A stretch of 64,000 nt of DNA. Source: JAAZVM01 sp041694155 (lineage in GTDB: Bacteria > Patescibacteriota > Gracilibacteria > BD1-5 > UBA6164). The DNA is taken from contig JASMTS010000011.1 of the NCBI GenBank assembly GCA_041694155.1, positions 1-64,000 of the forward strand, given 5' to 3'. Shown here in pieces: positions 19,039-29,879 of this stretch. A program made the position numbers and the translations under genes. Under the pieces are notes generated by a model. That model saw only the letters and a program-made list of their open reading frames with translations, had not been told where the DNA came from and did not search any database. Each line of letters begins with the position of its first letter. Positions within the stretch are counted from its first letter, which is position 1.

Positions 19039-20292
19039 TTAATAAGTATTTAAAATATTTATCATATTTCTTATACTATCTTTTTCTCCAAAAATAACAA
19101 CCATAGCTTTTGAGTATTTATCGATTGCAGAAATATTTGTAGGCAAAACTCATGTTTTTGTGCTAGGGTCATAATATATATTATCTCTTTGTAATTTTTG
19201 TATAAAGTCGTTTGTTGTTGTGTTTTCAGGTAATACTATATTGTTTACAACAGACCATTTATCATTGAATTCTTCTCATTCATATATTTTGCTAGCAATT
19301 ATAGATCCATGAGTAGATCAATTAATTCTTCAATTTATTTCCATAAAATATGCCTTTTGTTCTCAAGAATCATCTTCAAATATAGAAAAATCTATACCTA
19401 CTATTCACTGTGCTCATTTTGATCTTATCCATTCTCTAACTATATCTAAATCTTTTTGTAATTTTTTGTTTTTTAGAACTTCTAAGTCAGATATATTTCA
19501 CAAATGAACAGTGCCATCAGGAGATAGTATTTGACTAGATGATCATATAAAAACATCTTCTTCTTTATTTTTTCATATGCTATATTGTATATTTGGACTA
19601 GATACGAATTTTCATTCTATCCATCAGTCCATTAATATTCATTCATCTATTTCATGTCTATGTTCATATATTTTTTTCTCTAGTTCATCTAATGTATTTA
19701 TTTTGAATACTCACATTCATGAGGCAGCTCTTTTTAGTTTCAGTGTAACACTTTCATATCATTTATTTTTTAATTCTTTGAAGTAATGTTCTGCTTGTTG
19801 TTCTGTATATACTGTTTTTCATTCTGGAGTCAAAACACCTAAGTCTCTCAATTCTTGTTGAGCTGTTGATTTATCATTTATTATTTCAGATGCAAAATGA
19901 TTTCTAGTAGTTTGTAAATTAAAAGTTCTAGATAATGTGTCTATTTTATCACTATTTATAAAAGGGAATAGATTTATATTTTTGTTTGATAATTCTTCTG
20001 ATAATGAATCATATTGATCCAAAATACTAGAACTTATACTTCAATAATAATCAACATATATTATATTTTCAGGATTAATAAATTCTATTCAAAGTTCTTT
20101 ATATATATCAAATAATACTTCATTATAGCTTTTTGTATTAATTGGCATAAAAGCATAATCATTATTGTTCATTATAGAAAGTATTCTTTGTTTATAGCTT
20201 TCTATTGCTTTTATTCATTCTATTCATGATTCATCTGTTATATTTGGAATCAATAATCATGTTTCTCAATACAATTTATAATTAAGGCTCAT
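19039..20292 (-). CDS. ATP-grasp ligase, substrate unknown
   Basis: 417 residues. The ATP-grasp core begins near residue 170 with SVTLKLKRAASGMGVFKINT (ATP lysine and glycine-rich loop), continues through EIDEGILMDGWIEG and ends in IVGIDFSIFEDDSGEQ and YFMEINGRINGSTHG, which holds the Mg-binding Glu/Asn pair. The N-terminal 150 residues form a pre-ATP-grasp region. Such enzymes join a carboxylate to an amine using ATP. It is paired with a downstream AstE-like hydrolase. I cannot assign it to a specific member such as RimK, CarB or PurK. Confidence 0.85.
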
Positions 20293-20355
20293 AATATTTT
20301 ATTATATTTTATTGTATTTTGTATTTATAATAGTATTTTATACTAAAGTCAATTT

Positions 20356-21105
20356 TTAATTTAGTAACCTTTTTATATTGTCGAGTATTATTCCTGTTGC
20401 AACTCAAGCATTCAGGCTTTCTGCTTTTCAAAAAGAAGGAATAGTTATTTTTTTTGTTATGTATTTTTCAACATTTTTACTGATTCAGTGAGATTCATTT
20501 CATATAACTAGTATTAATGGTTTTTTAAATTCAATATTATTACTATGTATGTTTTCTCAATCCAAGAATGCTCAATAAATATTATTTTGTTTATTTTTTT
20601 CTAAAAAATCTGACAAATCAGTATAAAACATATCTACTCTAGATATAGATCACATAGTAGATGATATTACTTTTGGGTTTGTTAACTCTACAGTTTCTTT
20701 ACTTGCTACTATTTTATTTATACCATACCAGTCACATATTCTTATTATTGTTCATAGGTTTCCGGGATCATTTATTGTGTCCAACATCACTACTATATCG
20801 TTTTGTTGTATTTCTAAGGATTTATTTTCAGGCCTATAGGCTATTGCAATACCTGCATTGTTTGATTTTATGCTTGATATTTTTTCTATTTCTTTTTCTT
20901 CTGACTTATTATATTTTATTTTTTTTATTATATTTTCATTATTTTTTTCAAACCTTTCTGTTAAGTAGATTTCTTTTATTTTTATATCTGAGTTTATCAA
21001 TTCTATTAATGATTTTTCTCATTCTACAATAAATAGTCCTGATTCTATTCTATTGTTTTTTTTATGTAAACTTCTTATAAATTTTTGTTTTTCTTTTGAT
21101 ATCAT
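20356..21105 (-). CDS. TrmH/SpoU family RNA 2'-O-methyltransferase
   Basis: 249 residues. The N-terminus (RIESGLFIVEGEKSLIELIN) is the substrate-binding domain. The SPOUT domain has VVMLDTINDPGNLGTIIRIC (about 115), VIGNESHGIS (about 205) and IPSFGKAESLNAGVATGIIL near the C-terminus, the SAM-binding trefoil knot. It would 2'-O-methylate rRNA or tRNA; the exact target is not predictable from motifs. A 63-nt gap separates it from the ATP-grasp gene downstream. Confidence 0.93.
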
Positions 21106-21161
21106 TTATTTTTTTTTATTAAAATTATTTTCATATATTTTATATTTATTTTCTATAAATC

Positions 21162-21196
21162 AAAAAAAAGTCCCTTTATTTATAAAAGGGAACTTT
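21162..21196 (-). terminator. Terminator after the 50-residue membrane protein
   Basis: Arms around 21168-21178 and 21184-21195 with a T-run on the minus strand. Confidence 0.8.
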
Positions 21197-21218
21197 ATTA
21201 ACTCTAATATAGGTGATT

Positions 21219-21371
21219 TTATTCTTTGAATAGTTCAATTATTAATTTATCACCTGGAGTTAGTACTGTGTTTTTATAGTCTTCCTCACTGACTATTCCT
21301 ATTGATAAAAATACCAGGAAGAAAACTAAAAACGATACGGCTTTTTTAAATAAATATAAATTTAAAAACAT
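21219..21371 (-). CDS. Small membrane protein (50 residues)
   Basis: A short protein with a basic start, one long hydrophobic segment (VSFLVFFLVFLSIGIV) and a charged tail ending LIIELFKE. A good Shine-Dalgarno sequence (AAGGAG, 7-10 nt before ATG) and a following terminator make it a convincing small gene. No UGA is used for its two glycines. Its Shine-Dalgarno lies at the edge of a 10-bp hairpin, which may gate translation. Function unknown. Confidence 0.65.
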   Translation of the reverse strand: MFLNLYLFKKAVSFLVFFLVFLSIGIVSEEDYKNTVLTPGDKLIIELFKE

Positions 21372-21373
21372 TT

Positions 21374-21415
21374 AAAAATCTTCTCCTTTTTAAGTTTTGC
21401 ATGCCGAAGATTTTT
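21374..21415 (-). promoter_or_regulatory. Leader hairpin overlapping the Shine-Dalgarno of the 50-residue protein
   Basis: AAAAATCTTC (21374-21383) pairs with GAAGATTTTT (21406-21415). The ribosome-binding site (about 21382-21388) overlaps the stem edge, and the start codon is a few bases beyond it. Confidence 0.45.
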
Positions 21416-21530
21416 ATTATAAATATTTTTTTAAAATGTCAATAAAAATTTATTTTTGTTTATATGTATTGAAACTTTTAATTTTTTAGGTATATTCTTT
21501 ATCTTATTTTATAAATATTTTAGATTACTT

Positions 21531-22409
21531 ATGAAGAAAATAGGTTGGATATGATTATGAGTTATGTGAAATCCTATGGCTTATAACTTGATAAAAGAAT
21601 GATATGAATTAAATATATATAATCGTGATAAAAGTAAAGCAAAAAACTTAGTTAATGAATGAGCTTATCTATGTTCAGATGTATTAGAATTGGTGAAAGA
21701 TTCAGATATTATATTTACTATAATATGAGATCCTAAAAGTGTAGAAGATATGTATTTTTGAGAGTCTTGAATACTTAAAAATATTGATTCTTGAAAAATA
21801 GTTGTAGATATGACTACTACAAAACCTTCTTTATCATATGATATTTATAAAAAATCTAAAGAATTATGAGTTTATAGTTTAGATGCACCTGTTTCATGAT
21901 GAGATGTTTGAGCTATAAATTGAACTTTATCTATTATGGTTTGATGAGATAAAGAAAAATATGAAGAATTATTAGATATTTTTAATATTTTATGAAAAAC
22001 AGTTGTTTATTGTTGAAAAGCATCAAAATGACAACATACAAAAATGGCTAATCAGGTATCTATAGCCTGAAATACAATAGCTTTATGTGAATCTTTGGTT
22101 TATGCTGAAAGAGCTTGATTAGACATAGAGAATACTATAAAAATTGTTTCTTCTTGAGCTTGATGAAGTTGGTGATGGACTAATCTAGCACCAAGAATAA
22201 ATAGATGAGAGTTAGATACTTGTTTTTTTATAAAACATTTTGTTAAGGATATGCGTATAATATTAGAAGAATGTCAAAATATGAATATAACACTTCCTTG
22301 ATTAGCTCTTGTTCATCAATTATATACATCACTTGTTGCAAAGTGATATGAAAATTTATGAACTCAAGCACTTATAAAAACTTTGAGAGAACTAAATAAT
22401 ATTAAATAA
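21531..22409 (+). CDS. 3-hydroxyisobutyrate dehydrogenase family (GarR-like) reductase
   Basis: 292 residues. The N-terminus MKKIGWIGLGVMGNPMAYNL is the Rossmann NAD(P) loop (three of its glycines use UGA or GGT). DAPVSGGDVGAINGTLSIMV (about 122) and the GAGGSWWWTNLAPR region (about 205) are substrate-binding segments, and the catalytic lysine lies in KMANQV (about 170). Members reduce or oxidise beta-hydroxyacids such as tartronate semialdehyde or 3-hydroxyisobutyrate, or succinic semialdehyde. The substrate is not readable from sequence, and no neighbouring pathway genes help. It stands alone. Confidence 0.9.
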
Positions 22410-22515
22410 AAATATATAAAAAATTATATATTAAATTAGTCAATTTATATTTCTTTTATTTATTTTTTAGTTATGGTAATATGTTTTATATATTATTACT
22501 TAATTTAATTAAAAA

Positions 22516-22749
22516 ATGAATAATATTAAAAAAGTTTTATACTTCATTTGTGTTATATTTTTATTGTTTGAACTTACAATATTTCCTTATTTAATTTTAT
22601 CTTTTTTTGTACCAGATGTAAATATTGAAAGACTTATTTTGTGAGGTTATATGTTTGTAAGTTGATATGTATTAGCTGATCATTGGTGGAATAATGTTTA
22701 TTCTAAAAAAAGAAAAAATACATTTTTTGGTTATAAGGTTGGGAAATAG
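22516..22749 (+). CDS. Hypothetical two-TM membrane protein
   Basis: 77 residues with two hydrophobic segments (about 7-32 and 40-56) and a basic C-terminus (SKKRKNTFFGYKVGK). It uses UGA for two of its four glycines and ends in TAG before a strong terminator. No family recognised. Confidence 0.6.
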
Positions 22750-22750
22750 A

Positions 22751-22791
22751 AAAATAGATTAATATTTTGTAAAATATTAATCTATTTTTTT
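22751..22791 (+). terminator. Terminator after the two-TM protein
   Basis: A long stem of about 18 bp (AAAATAGATTAATATTTT with its complement) followed by a T-run. Confidence 0.9.
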
Positions 22792-22847
22792 GATTTATTT
22801 AAAAAACTCTATATAATAAAAGTATATATTTTGTATATATGTTTTTT

Positions 22848-24044
22848 ATGAAATTTAAAACATCAAAAAAATTATTTGCTCATATTGACTGTGATAGTTT
22901 TTTTGCAGAGTGTGAAATCCTTAAAAACCCAAATATAAAAGATGATTATGTTATCGTAGGTAGTGAAATAGTTCTTGCATGTAATTATAAGACAAAATAC
23001 CTTGGTATAAAAACATGAACAGCTGTATGGGATGCAAAAAAGATTTTGAATTGAAAATGAGTTTTTCTTCAAAGTAATCATAGCTTTTATAGCTTTGTAT
23101 CATCTAAGCTTATGTCATATTTGCAAAAAAATGTATTATCTTTAGAGCCTTTTTCTATTGATGAAGCTTTTTGTGATATTACTTGATTACCAGAATTATA
23201 TGGTTTAAGTATACAAGATTATGCTAAAAAATTACAACTAGATATAAAAAAAAATATTTGAATACCAGTTAGTATATGAATAAGTACAACAAGAATAAAA
23301 TCAAAAATATTTTCAAAGTTAAATAAGCCTAATTGAATATTTGTTGATTTGACTAATAGTGAAGAATTATATAAAAGTTTACAACTTTCTATTGTACCGT
23401 TTATATGAAAATCATCTAGAGAAAAATTAAAATATAAATGCAATAATGTTTATGATTTTTTAGATTTATGATTTTGGTATATAAAAAATAACTTATGAAA
23501 AACATATAGCGATCTTTGGCTTGAATTGAAATGAGTTAATTCTTATGTATTAAAAAAAAGTAAATTTTCTAAATCTATTAGTAGATGAAGAAGTTTTAAT
23601 AATAATATAACTAAAGATTTTGATTTTATTTATAAGCAATTAATAATAAACTTTAACTTTTTGTTTGAAGAGTTTATTGATAATAATTATGAAACAAAAA
23701 AAGTTATGATTTTTTTTAGGTATATAGATAAAAAAACATATTTTTTTGAACAAAAGCTGGCTTTTCATACTTATGATAGAAGAGTCTTACTTGAAGTAGT
23801 AAAAAGATTATTTTTATATTCTTATAATAAAAATAATCTTTATAGAAGTACATGAATTATATTTTCAGATCTAAAAATTAATTCTTTTCATCAGACTCAT
23901 ATTTTTGAGCAAGTTAATAATAAAAATAACTCACTTTACTCTGTTATTAATCAAATAAATAAAAAATATAATAATTATAAAATATGTTTTTGAACTGATT
24001 TATTATGAAAATGATTTAGTTCAAAAATGTCTATTAGAAAATAA
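22848..24044 (+). CDS. Y-family DNA polymerase (DinB/UmuC type)
   Basis: 398 residues from the second of two in-frame ATGs (the other is at 22839). The palm motifs are intact: LFAHIDCDSFFAECE (catalytic Asp) near residue 9 and EPFSIDEAFCDIT near 103 (catalytic Asp-Glu). VSIGIST and KLNKPNGIFV follow, then a helix-hairpin-helix thumb and a divergent little-finger domain. Such enzymes bypass lesions at the cost of errors. The C-terminal half is more divergent than in textbook Pol IV, so I keep the family call only. No SOS box was recognised. Confidence 0.9.
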
Positions 24045-24115
24045 TTTTTAGTTTGATTTTTTTTATATAAGCAATATTATTTAATAATAATAAATTATTA
24101 ATTAATTATAATTTT

Positions 24116-24511
24116 TTGAAAAAAATATTTTCATTAATTTTATTGTTTTCAGTTTTCTTTATTAATTTTTGTCATAACCAAGTTATGGCAAATTTTGATG
24201 CGTCAAAAAATTATAATAATCAATCTATAGATATCAAAAATTGATCTAGTCATTTTTGTAATAAAGACTTTTCAAAAAAATTTTTCATTAAATGTTGTGA
24301 TTTATATTTTTGATTTAGTTGATCTAATAACTTTAATTCAGAAAAAAAATATAAAAAAGTATTTCTTAGTTTTGTTGATATAAATACTTTTATAAATCAA
24401 TATGAATTTTTAAGTATTTTTTGAAATATATGACCACCTTGAGATTATTTTTTTAATAAAAATAACTATAATTATATATCTCTTACATGAATAATAAAAT
24501 CAAATACATAA
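24116..24511 (+). CDS. Small secreted protein, unknown function
   Basis: 131 residues from a TTG start (no ATG in position); the N-terminus KKIFSLILLFSVFFINFC is a signal peptide. The mature part is Asn/Lys/Phe-rich with five cysteines (CHN; FCN; KCC plus the signal Cys) and a short terminator follows. It ends 45 nt before the copper cluster, which raises the possibility of metal binding, but no motif supports that directly. Confidence 0.55.
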
Positions 24512-24543
24512 ATTAAAATTTTTATATAAAAATTTTAATTTAT
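24511..24543 (+). terminator. Terminator before the copper cluster
   Basis: AAATTAAAATTTTT and its complement around a TATAT loop, directly at the stop of the secreted protein, ending in a short T-run. Confidence 0.6.
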
Positions 24544-24556
24544 TAATTATAACAAG

Positions 24557-25897
24557 ATGAAAAAAGAGATACAGATTAAATGAATGCATTGTATCAGCTG
24601 TGAAACAATATTAGAAAGAGAATTAAAAAAATTAGATGGTGTTAGTTTATTAATGATAAACTACAAAAAATGAATAATGCAAGTAGAATATGATGATGAA
24701 TCAAAATATAAAGATCTAGTACAAATAATAGAGAAAAATAACTTTGAAGTAATAGAGAAAAACTCAACTCCCAAAAATACAAAATCATTAGATAATATTT
24801 TATGAAATATTATAGCAATTATGTTTGTTATAATATTATTTATTGCGTCTCAATTATTTGATATATATAGTCTTATACCAGATACTTCTAGTGTTAACTA
24901 TTTTAGTGCAATACTTATATGAATAATAGCTTCTTTTTCAACATGTCTTGCTATTACTGGGTGAATAATAGTGGGTTTTTCTAGGTATTTAGACAAGGCT
25001 GATTGATTTAAATGACACTTAAAAGTTCAATCTTCTTTTCAAATATGAAGAATAGTATGATTCTTTATATTAGGATGATTACTGTGATATTTTGGATGAT
25101 TTTTGAATATTAATTTTACAGTTAATGCTATAATAACATTTTTTGTAGGTTTTTTACTTTTTTATATGTGATTAAATATTTTGTGATTAGTTCCTAGTAT
25201 TACAAAATATTGAGTACATATGCCAAAAAAGTTTACTCAAAAAATAGAATCTCTTTGAAAGCCTAAGTATGCTCCTATAGTTTGAGCATTAACATTTTTT
25301 CTTCCTTGCGGTTTTACTCAAACTATGCAATTATTAGCTATATGAACATGAAGTTTTTGGCAATGAGGTTTAGTTATGATGCTTTTTGCTATCTGAACTA
25401 CTCCTGTATTTCTTGCATTAGGTCTAGGTTCTAGTTATTTTAAATGAAAAAAGTTTTCTATTCTTACAAAAATTATATGAGCAATAGTTATATTTTTTGG
25501 TCTTTTTACTCTATTTAATTCATATAATCTTATAAAATATATAGATATAAATCCTTTTTCTAAAAGTCAATCACAAGTACAAGATATATCTGATGCTTCA
25601 TGAGAAGTAGTTCCTGATAGTGAATTGGAAGAGGTCTATGTTAAACATAATTGATATCAAACAATACCTTCTATTGTTGAACTAAAAGTATGATGAAACT
25701 ATAAAATAACTATAATGCCTACATCTAATTGACTTTGATGTATGTCTACTTTAGTAGTTCCATGAATATCAAATGAGGTTAACAATGTAAAAGCCTGAGA
25801 ACCAATAGTATACAAAATATATGATGCTAAACCATGAAAATATAGCATGGTTTGTTCTAGTATGTGAATGACACAGTGACAAATAATAATTCAATAA
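24557..25897 (+). CDS. Copper-related fusion: HMA domain + SafE/DsbD-like membrane domain + cupredoxin-like domain
   Basis: 446 residues. Residues 1-65 are a heavy-metal-associated domain with GMHCISC. Residues 80-330 hold at least seven membrane segments of the TauE/SafE/UreH or DsbD-like type, with FLPCGFTQTMQLLA and a CLAITGG segment providing paired cysteines. The C-terminal 110 residues resemble a cupredoxin: VPGISNEV, GCMSTLVVPG and KYSMVCSSMGM offer Cys and Met ligands. It starts a tight operon with a CopA ATPase (12 nt) and a multicopper oxidase (7 nt). It most likely moves copper or electrons across the membrane for copper handling. Domains are seen; mechanism is inferred. Confidence 0.85.
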
Positions 25898-25908
25898 TAT
25901 TTTTTAAT

Positions 25909-28044
25909 ATGTATAAAAAATTTATAATAAAATGAATGACTTGTGCTAGCTGTGTTGTATTAAATGAAAATACTTTAAAAAATATTGATTGAATAAAAGA
26001 AGTAAAAATAAATTTAGCAACTAATACAGCTAATATCGAGTTTGATGAAAATAAGGTTTCTTTTTCTTATATAAAAAAACAAATAGAACAAAACTGATTT
26101 AATGTAGATGAAAATATTGATGTGACAGATCAAGATAAACAAAAGCATACCAAAAAAATGTTTAATAGATTTTTATATGCTTTAATCTTTTCAACTCCTG
26201 TTTTTTCTATGATGTTTTGGAGTTTTGATACATGAATAGAATTTTTATGAGTTGATTTAATAATGTATATTTATTCTATACTTTCTTTTTTGGTAGTTTT
26301 TTGATTTTGACTGCATTACCATATTAGTGCTCTTAAATCACTTAAAAATATACATTTTAATATGGATAGCCTTGTTTCATTGTGAACTTTTAGTGCTTTT
26401 TCATATTCTCTTGTTGCTATGTTTTATGATAAACATGTTTATTTTGAAGCAGCAGTAGCAATAATAACTCTTATAAATTTATGAAAATATTTAGAACACA
26501 AAGCTAAATCAAGAGCAGGGGACTCTATTTCAAAATTGCTACAATTATGAGTAAAAAAAGCTTTTGTTTTAGTTGATTGAAAAATTATTCAAAAAGAGAT
26601 AGATGATATAATTGTAGGAGATATTTTATTAGTTAGGTCTTGAGAAAAAATAGCTTTAGATTGAGAAGTTATAGATTGATCTGCAAATGTTGATGAATCT
26701 ATGTTAACAGGTGAAAGTATGCCTGTTTTTAAAGATATTTGAGATGAATGTTTTTGATGAACAATTAATAAAGATTGAAGTCTAAAAGTAAAAGTTACAA
26801 AAACAAATGAAAATTCTACTTTAGCAAATATTGTAAAAATGGTTGAGGATGCACAAAGCTCTAAAGCAAAAATTGAAAGATTAGCGGATAAAGTATCTTG
26901 AATATTTGTACCAATTATTATTGTAATATCAGTAATAACTTTTATTTCTTGGTATTATATTACTTGAAGCATAGAATCTTCTATTGTTCCAGCTGTTGCT
27001 ACTCTTGTTATAGCTTGTCCTTGTGCTTTATGACTTGCTACTCCAGCTGCAATTATGGTCTGAACTGGTAGGTGAGCTAGGTTTTGAATTTTGATAAAAA
27101 ATGCTCAAACACTGGAAAAAACTTCTAAAATAGATTTCATTATATTTGATAAAACAGGTACTCTTACTAATTGATCTCCAGAATTAACTGATATTATAGA
27201 AGTTAATACTACAAAAGATAATATATTAAAATACTGAGTATCACTATCTAACTTTTCTCATCATCCTTTATCAAAAGCTATATCTGATTATTGAAAAAAT
27301 ATTTCAAAATTAGAATTAAATAATTTTGAAGAAATAAAATGAAAATGAATACAGGCTAATTTTTGATGAAAAGTTATAAAATTATGAAATAAAAAAATAT
27401 TTTGAAGTCTTGATGAAAGAGTAGACGAAAAGATAAATCAATTAACATTAGAAGGTAAAACACCAATTATCATATGAAATGACGATGAAGTTTTTTGAAT
27501 TCTTTGACTATTAGATTTACCTAAAAAGTGAGTGGAAAAAACTATACAAAAACTTCATGATAATAATATTGAAACAGTAATGCTTACATGAGATACAAAA
27601 AATACAGCTAACTTTATAGCTAAAAGTATAGGTATTGATACTGTTATATCTGAAGTAATGCCAGAAGATAAGCTTGATGTAATAAAAAAATATCAATCTA
27701 AAAATAAAAAAGTTGCTTTTGTTTGAGACGGTATAAATGATGCTCCAGCTCTTGTTCAGTCGGACTTATCTATCGCTATGTGAACATGAAGTGATGTAGC
27801 TATAGAATCAAGTGATATAGTTTTAGTTAAGTGAGATTTGGATAAAGTTTATTCTGCTATTAAATTATCAAAAAGAACTTTACTTACTATAAAACAAAAT
27901 TTATTTTGGGCTTTTTTATATAATTCTATCTGAATACCGTTAGCAGCATTTGGTTTATTAAACCCTATATTTGCCAGTTTTGCAATGGCTATGAGTAGTG
28001 TTAGTGTCCTTGGTAATAGTTTAAGATTAAAAAAATTTAAATAA
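25909..28044 (+). CDS. copA: Copper-translocating P1B-type ATPase
   Basis: 711 residues with one N-terminal HMA domain (KGMTCASC), an A-domain with DESMLTGES, the metal-binding membrane motif IACPCALGLATPAA, the phosphorylation site DKTGTLT, an HP motif (SHHPLSKAI) and the GDGINDAPAL hinge. Eight membrane segments are expected. CPC plus the neighbouring multicopper oxidase indicates Cu(I) export. It lacks a long His-rich extension. Many motif glycines are UGA, including two in the phosphorylation-hinge region. Confidence 0.95.
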
Positions 28045-28050
28045 AAAAAT

Positions 28051-29529
28051 ATGAATAAAAAAATACTTATATGAATTCTTGTATTTATTTTTTTATTATC
28101 TTTATTGTTTTTATTTTATAATACTTCTTTATTTTCTAATAATACATATGAAAAAAATAGTATTAATTATAAAGTAAATAAACAGAAAGAAGAAAATAAA
28201 TATAATTATAATGTTGATCATTGATTTAATAGTTGAAGTATAGTTAATATTGAGATAAATGCTTCAGAAAAAGAGTATGAATTAATACCTTGAATAAAAA
28301 CTAAAATGTATACTTATAATTCTGATTGAGATATAAGGCCTTTAGTAATAAAAATAAAAAAATGAGATAAATTAAATGTAAATTTTAATAACTTATTGAA
28401 TAAAAGTTCAACTATTCATTGGCATTGAGTAAGGCTACCAAATTCTCAAGACTGAGTTCCTTGAATAACTCAGGATACTGTTAAGCCTTGAGGAAATTTT
28501 GATTATTCATTTATAGCTAATGATGCTTGAACATTTTTATTTCATCCACATGATAATCACTCTGAACAAATTTGAAAATGATTATATGGTGTATTAATAG
28601 TTGAAGATGATTCTATAAAAACTAAATATGATAAGGATTTAACTTGGGTCTTGAAAGATTATAGAGTTGGTAAAGATTGAAAACTTACAAATGACTTTCC
28701 AAATATGCATGATGCTATGCATTGATGAAGAATGTGAAATTTGGTTACTATAAATAATATTGTTAATTTTAGTGAAGAAGTTAAATGATGAGAGTTAATT
28801 AGATTAAGATTAGCTAATATGTCTAATGCAAGAACTTACAGATTAAATCTTTGAGAATTTGATTCAAAAGTAATTGCTACAGATGATAGTTTAATAAATA
28901 ATCCTCAACATATAGATGAATTAGAAATATCTCCATGAGAAAGATATCAATTAGAGATAAAAATACCTAATGATAAAAATAAATTGGTACTTTATGATAA
29001 CTATTATTCTAGAAGTTATCCAGTAGCAATAGCTAATATAAATATTAATTGAGTAGTAAAAGAAACTAAATCATCAATAACTCCAAAGTGAAATATACCT
29101 GATTGGACTAATATGGATTATAATAAACCAGATATAGTAATAGATTTGTGATGAATGTGAGTAATGTGAGGTGATAAATCTATGATGATGTGAATGTGAT
29201 GAGAAAGATGATGGACTATAAATGATTGAATATTTCCAACTAGTAATACTCCAATCAAGTTAAAAAAAGGTAAAATGTATATTATAAGAATGGTTAATAA
29301 GTCTAAAAGAGATCATCCTATGCATTTACACTGAGATTTTTTTCAAGTTGTTAATATTAATTGAATGAAATGAAATTTAATTTGATTTAAAGATACAGTT
29401 AATGTTAAGCCATTATCTTATGTTGATGTTGCCATAATTCCAACTAATCCATGAATTTGGGCTTTTCATTGTCATATATTAGAACATGCAGACTTGTGAA
29501 TGTTTACTACAGTTATTGTAGAAGAATAA
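28051..29529 (+). CDS. Multicopper oxidase
   Basis: 492 residues with an N-terminal membrane segment or uncleaved signal (ILIGILVFIFLLSLLFLFY). The four copper-ligand motifs are present: STIHWHGVRLP, TFLFHPHDNHSEQ, HPMHLHGDFFQVV and AFHCHILEHADLGMF, giving the trinuclear cluster and type 1 site. A Met/Gly-rich insert (GMGVMGGDKSMMMGMGG, about 350-372) resembles the methionine-rich regions of CueO/CopA-type oxidases that oxidise Cu(I). It would act outside the membrane on copper exported by the preceding ATPase. Last gene of the copper operon. Confidence 0.95.
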
Positions 29530-29530
29530 A

Positions 29531-29564
29531 AAACCTCAACCTTTTTGGTTGAGGATATTTTTTT
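29531..29564 (+). terminator. Terminator of the copper operon
   Basis: ACCTCAACC and GGTTGAGG arms around a TTTT loop, followed by a run of seven T. Confidence 0.9.
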
Positions 29565-29572
29565 GTAGAAAA

Positions 29573-29773
29573 TTATTTGATAAATCCTTGAGATTTACAA
29601 AAATCTTCTACAGTCATTTTCGATACAAACCGACCTGAAAGTGTGTAGATTTTGTTATCATTACCGACTTTGTATCCGGTCTGATTTTTGTTCAGGTAGA
29701 TTTTATTGCCTACTCCTACTTTGAGTTCTACATATTTTCCATCAGGTGTATGTACCATTTTTTGCCAGCTCAT
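29573..29773 (-). CDS. Small hypothetical protein, UGA-free
   Basis: 66 residues with an excellent Shine-Dalgarno (AGGAGGT) 7 nt before ATG. All seven glycines use GGN and none uses UGA, and codons rare nearby (CGG, TCG, CTG, ACC, AGC) appear. The sequence has two similar beta-like repeats (VGVGNKIYLNK and VGNDNKIYTLS) and a helical end (TVEDFCKSQGFIK). No family is recognised. It may be highly expressed or recently acquired from a standard-code donor. Confidence 0.7.
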   Translation of the reverse strand: MSWQKMVHTPDGKYVELKVGVGNKIYLNKNQTGYKVGNDNKIYTLSGRFVSKMTVEDFCKSQGFIK

Positions 29774-29879
29774 AACTTATACCTCCTATACTTTTTCATC
29801 ATTATAAGAACAAGCATATTTATTATAAAATAAATATTTGAATATGTCAAATATTTTATTGATATAAAAAATACTAAAA

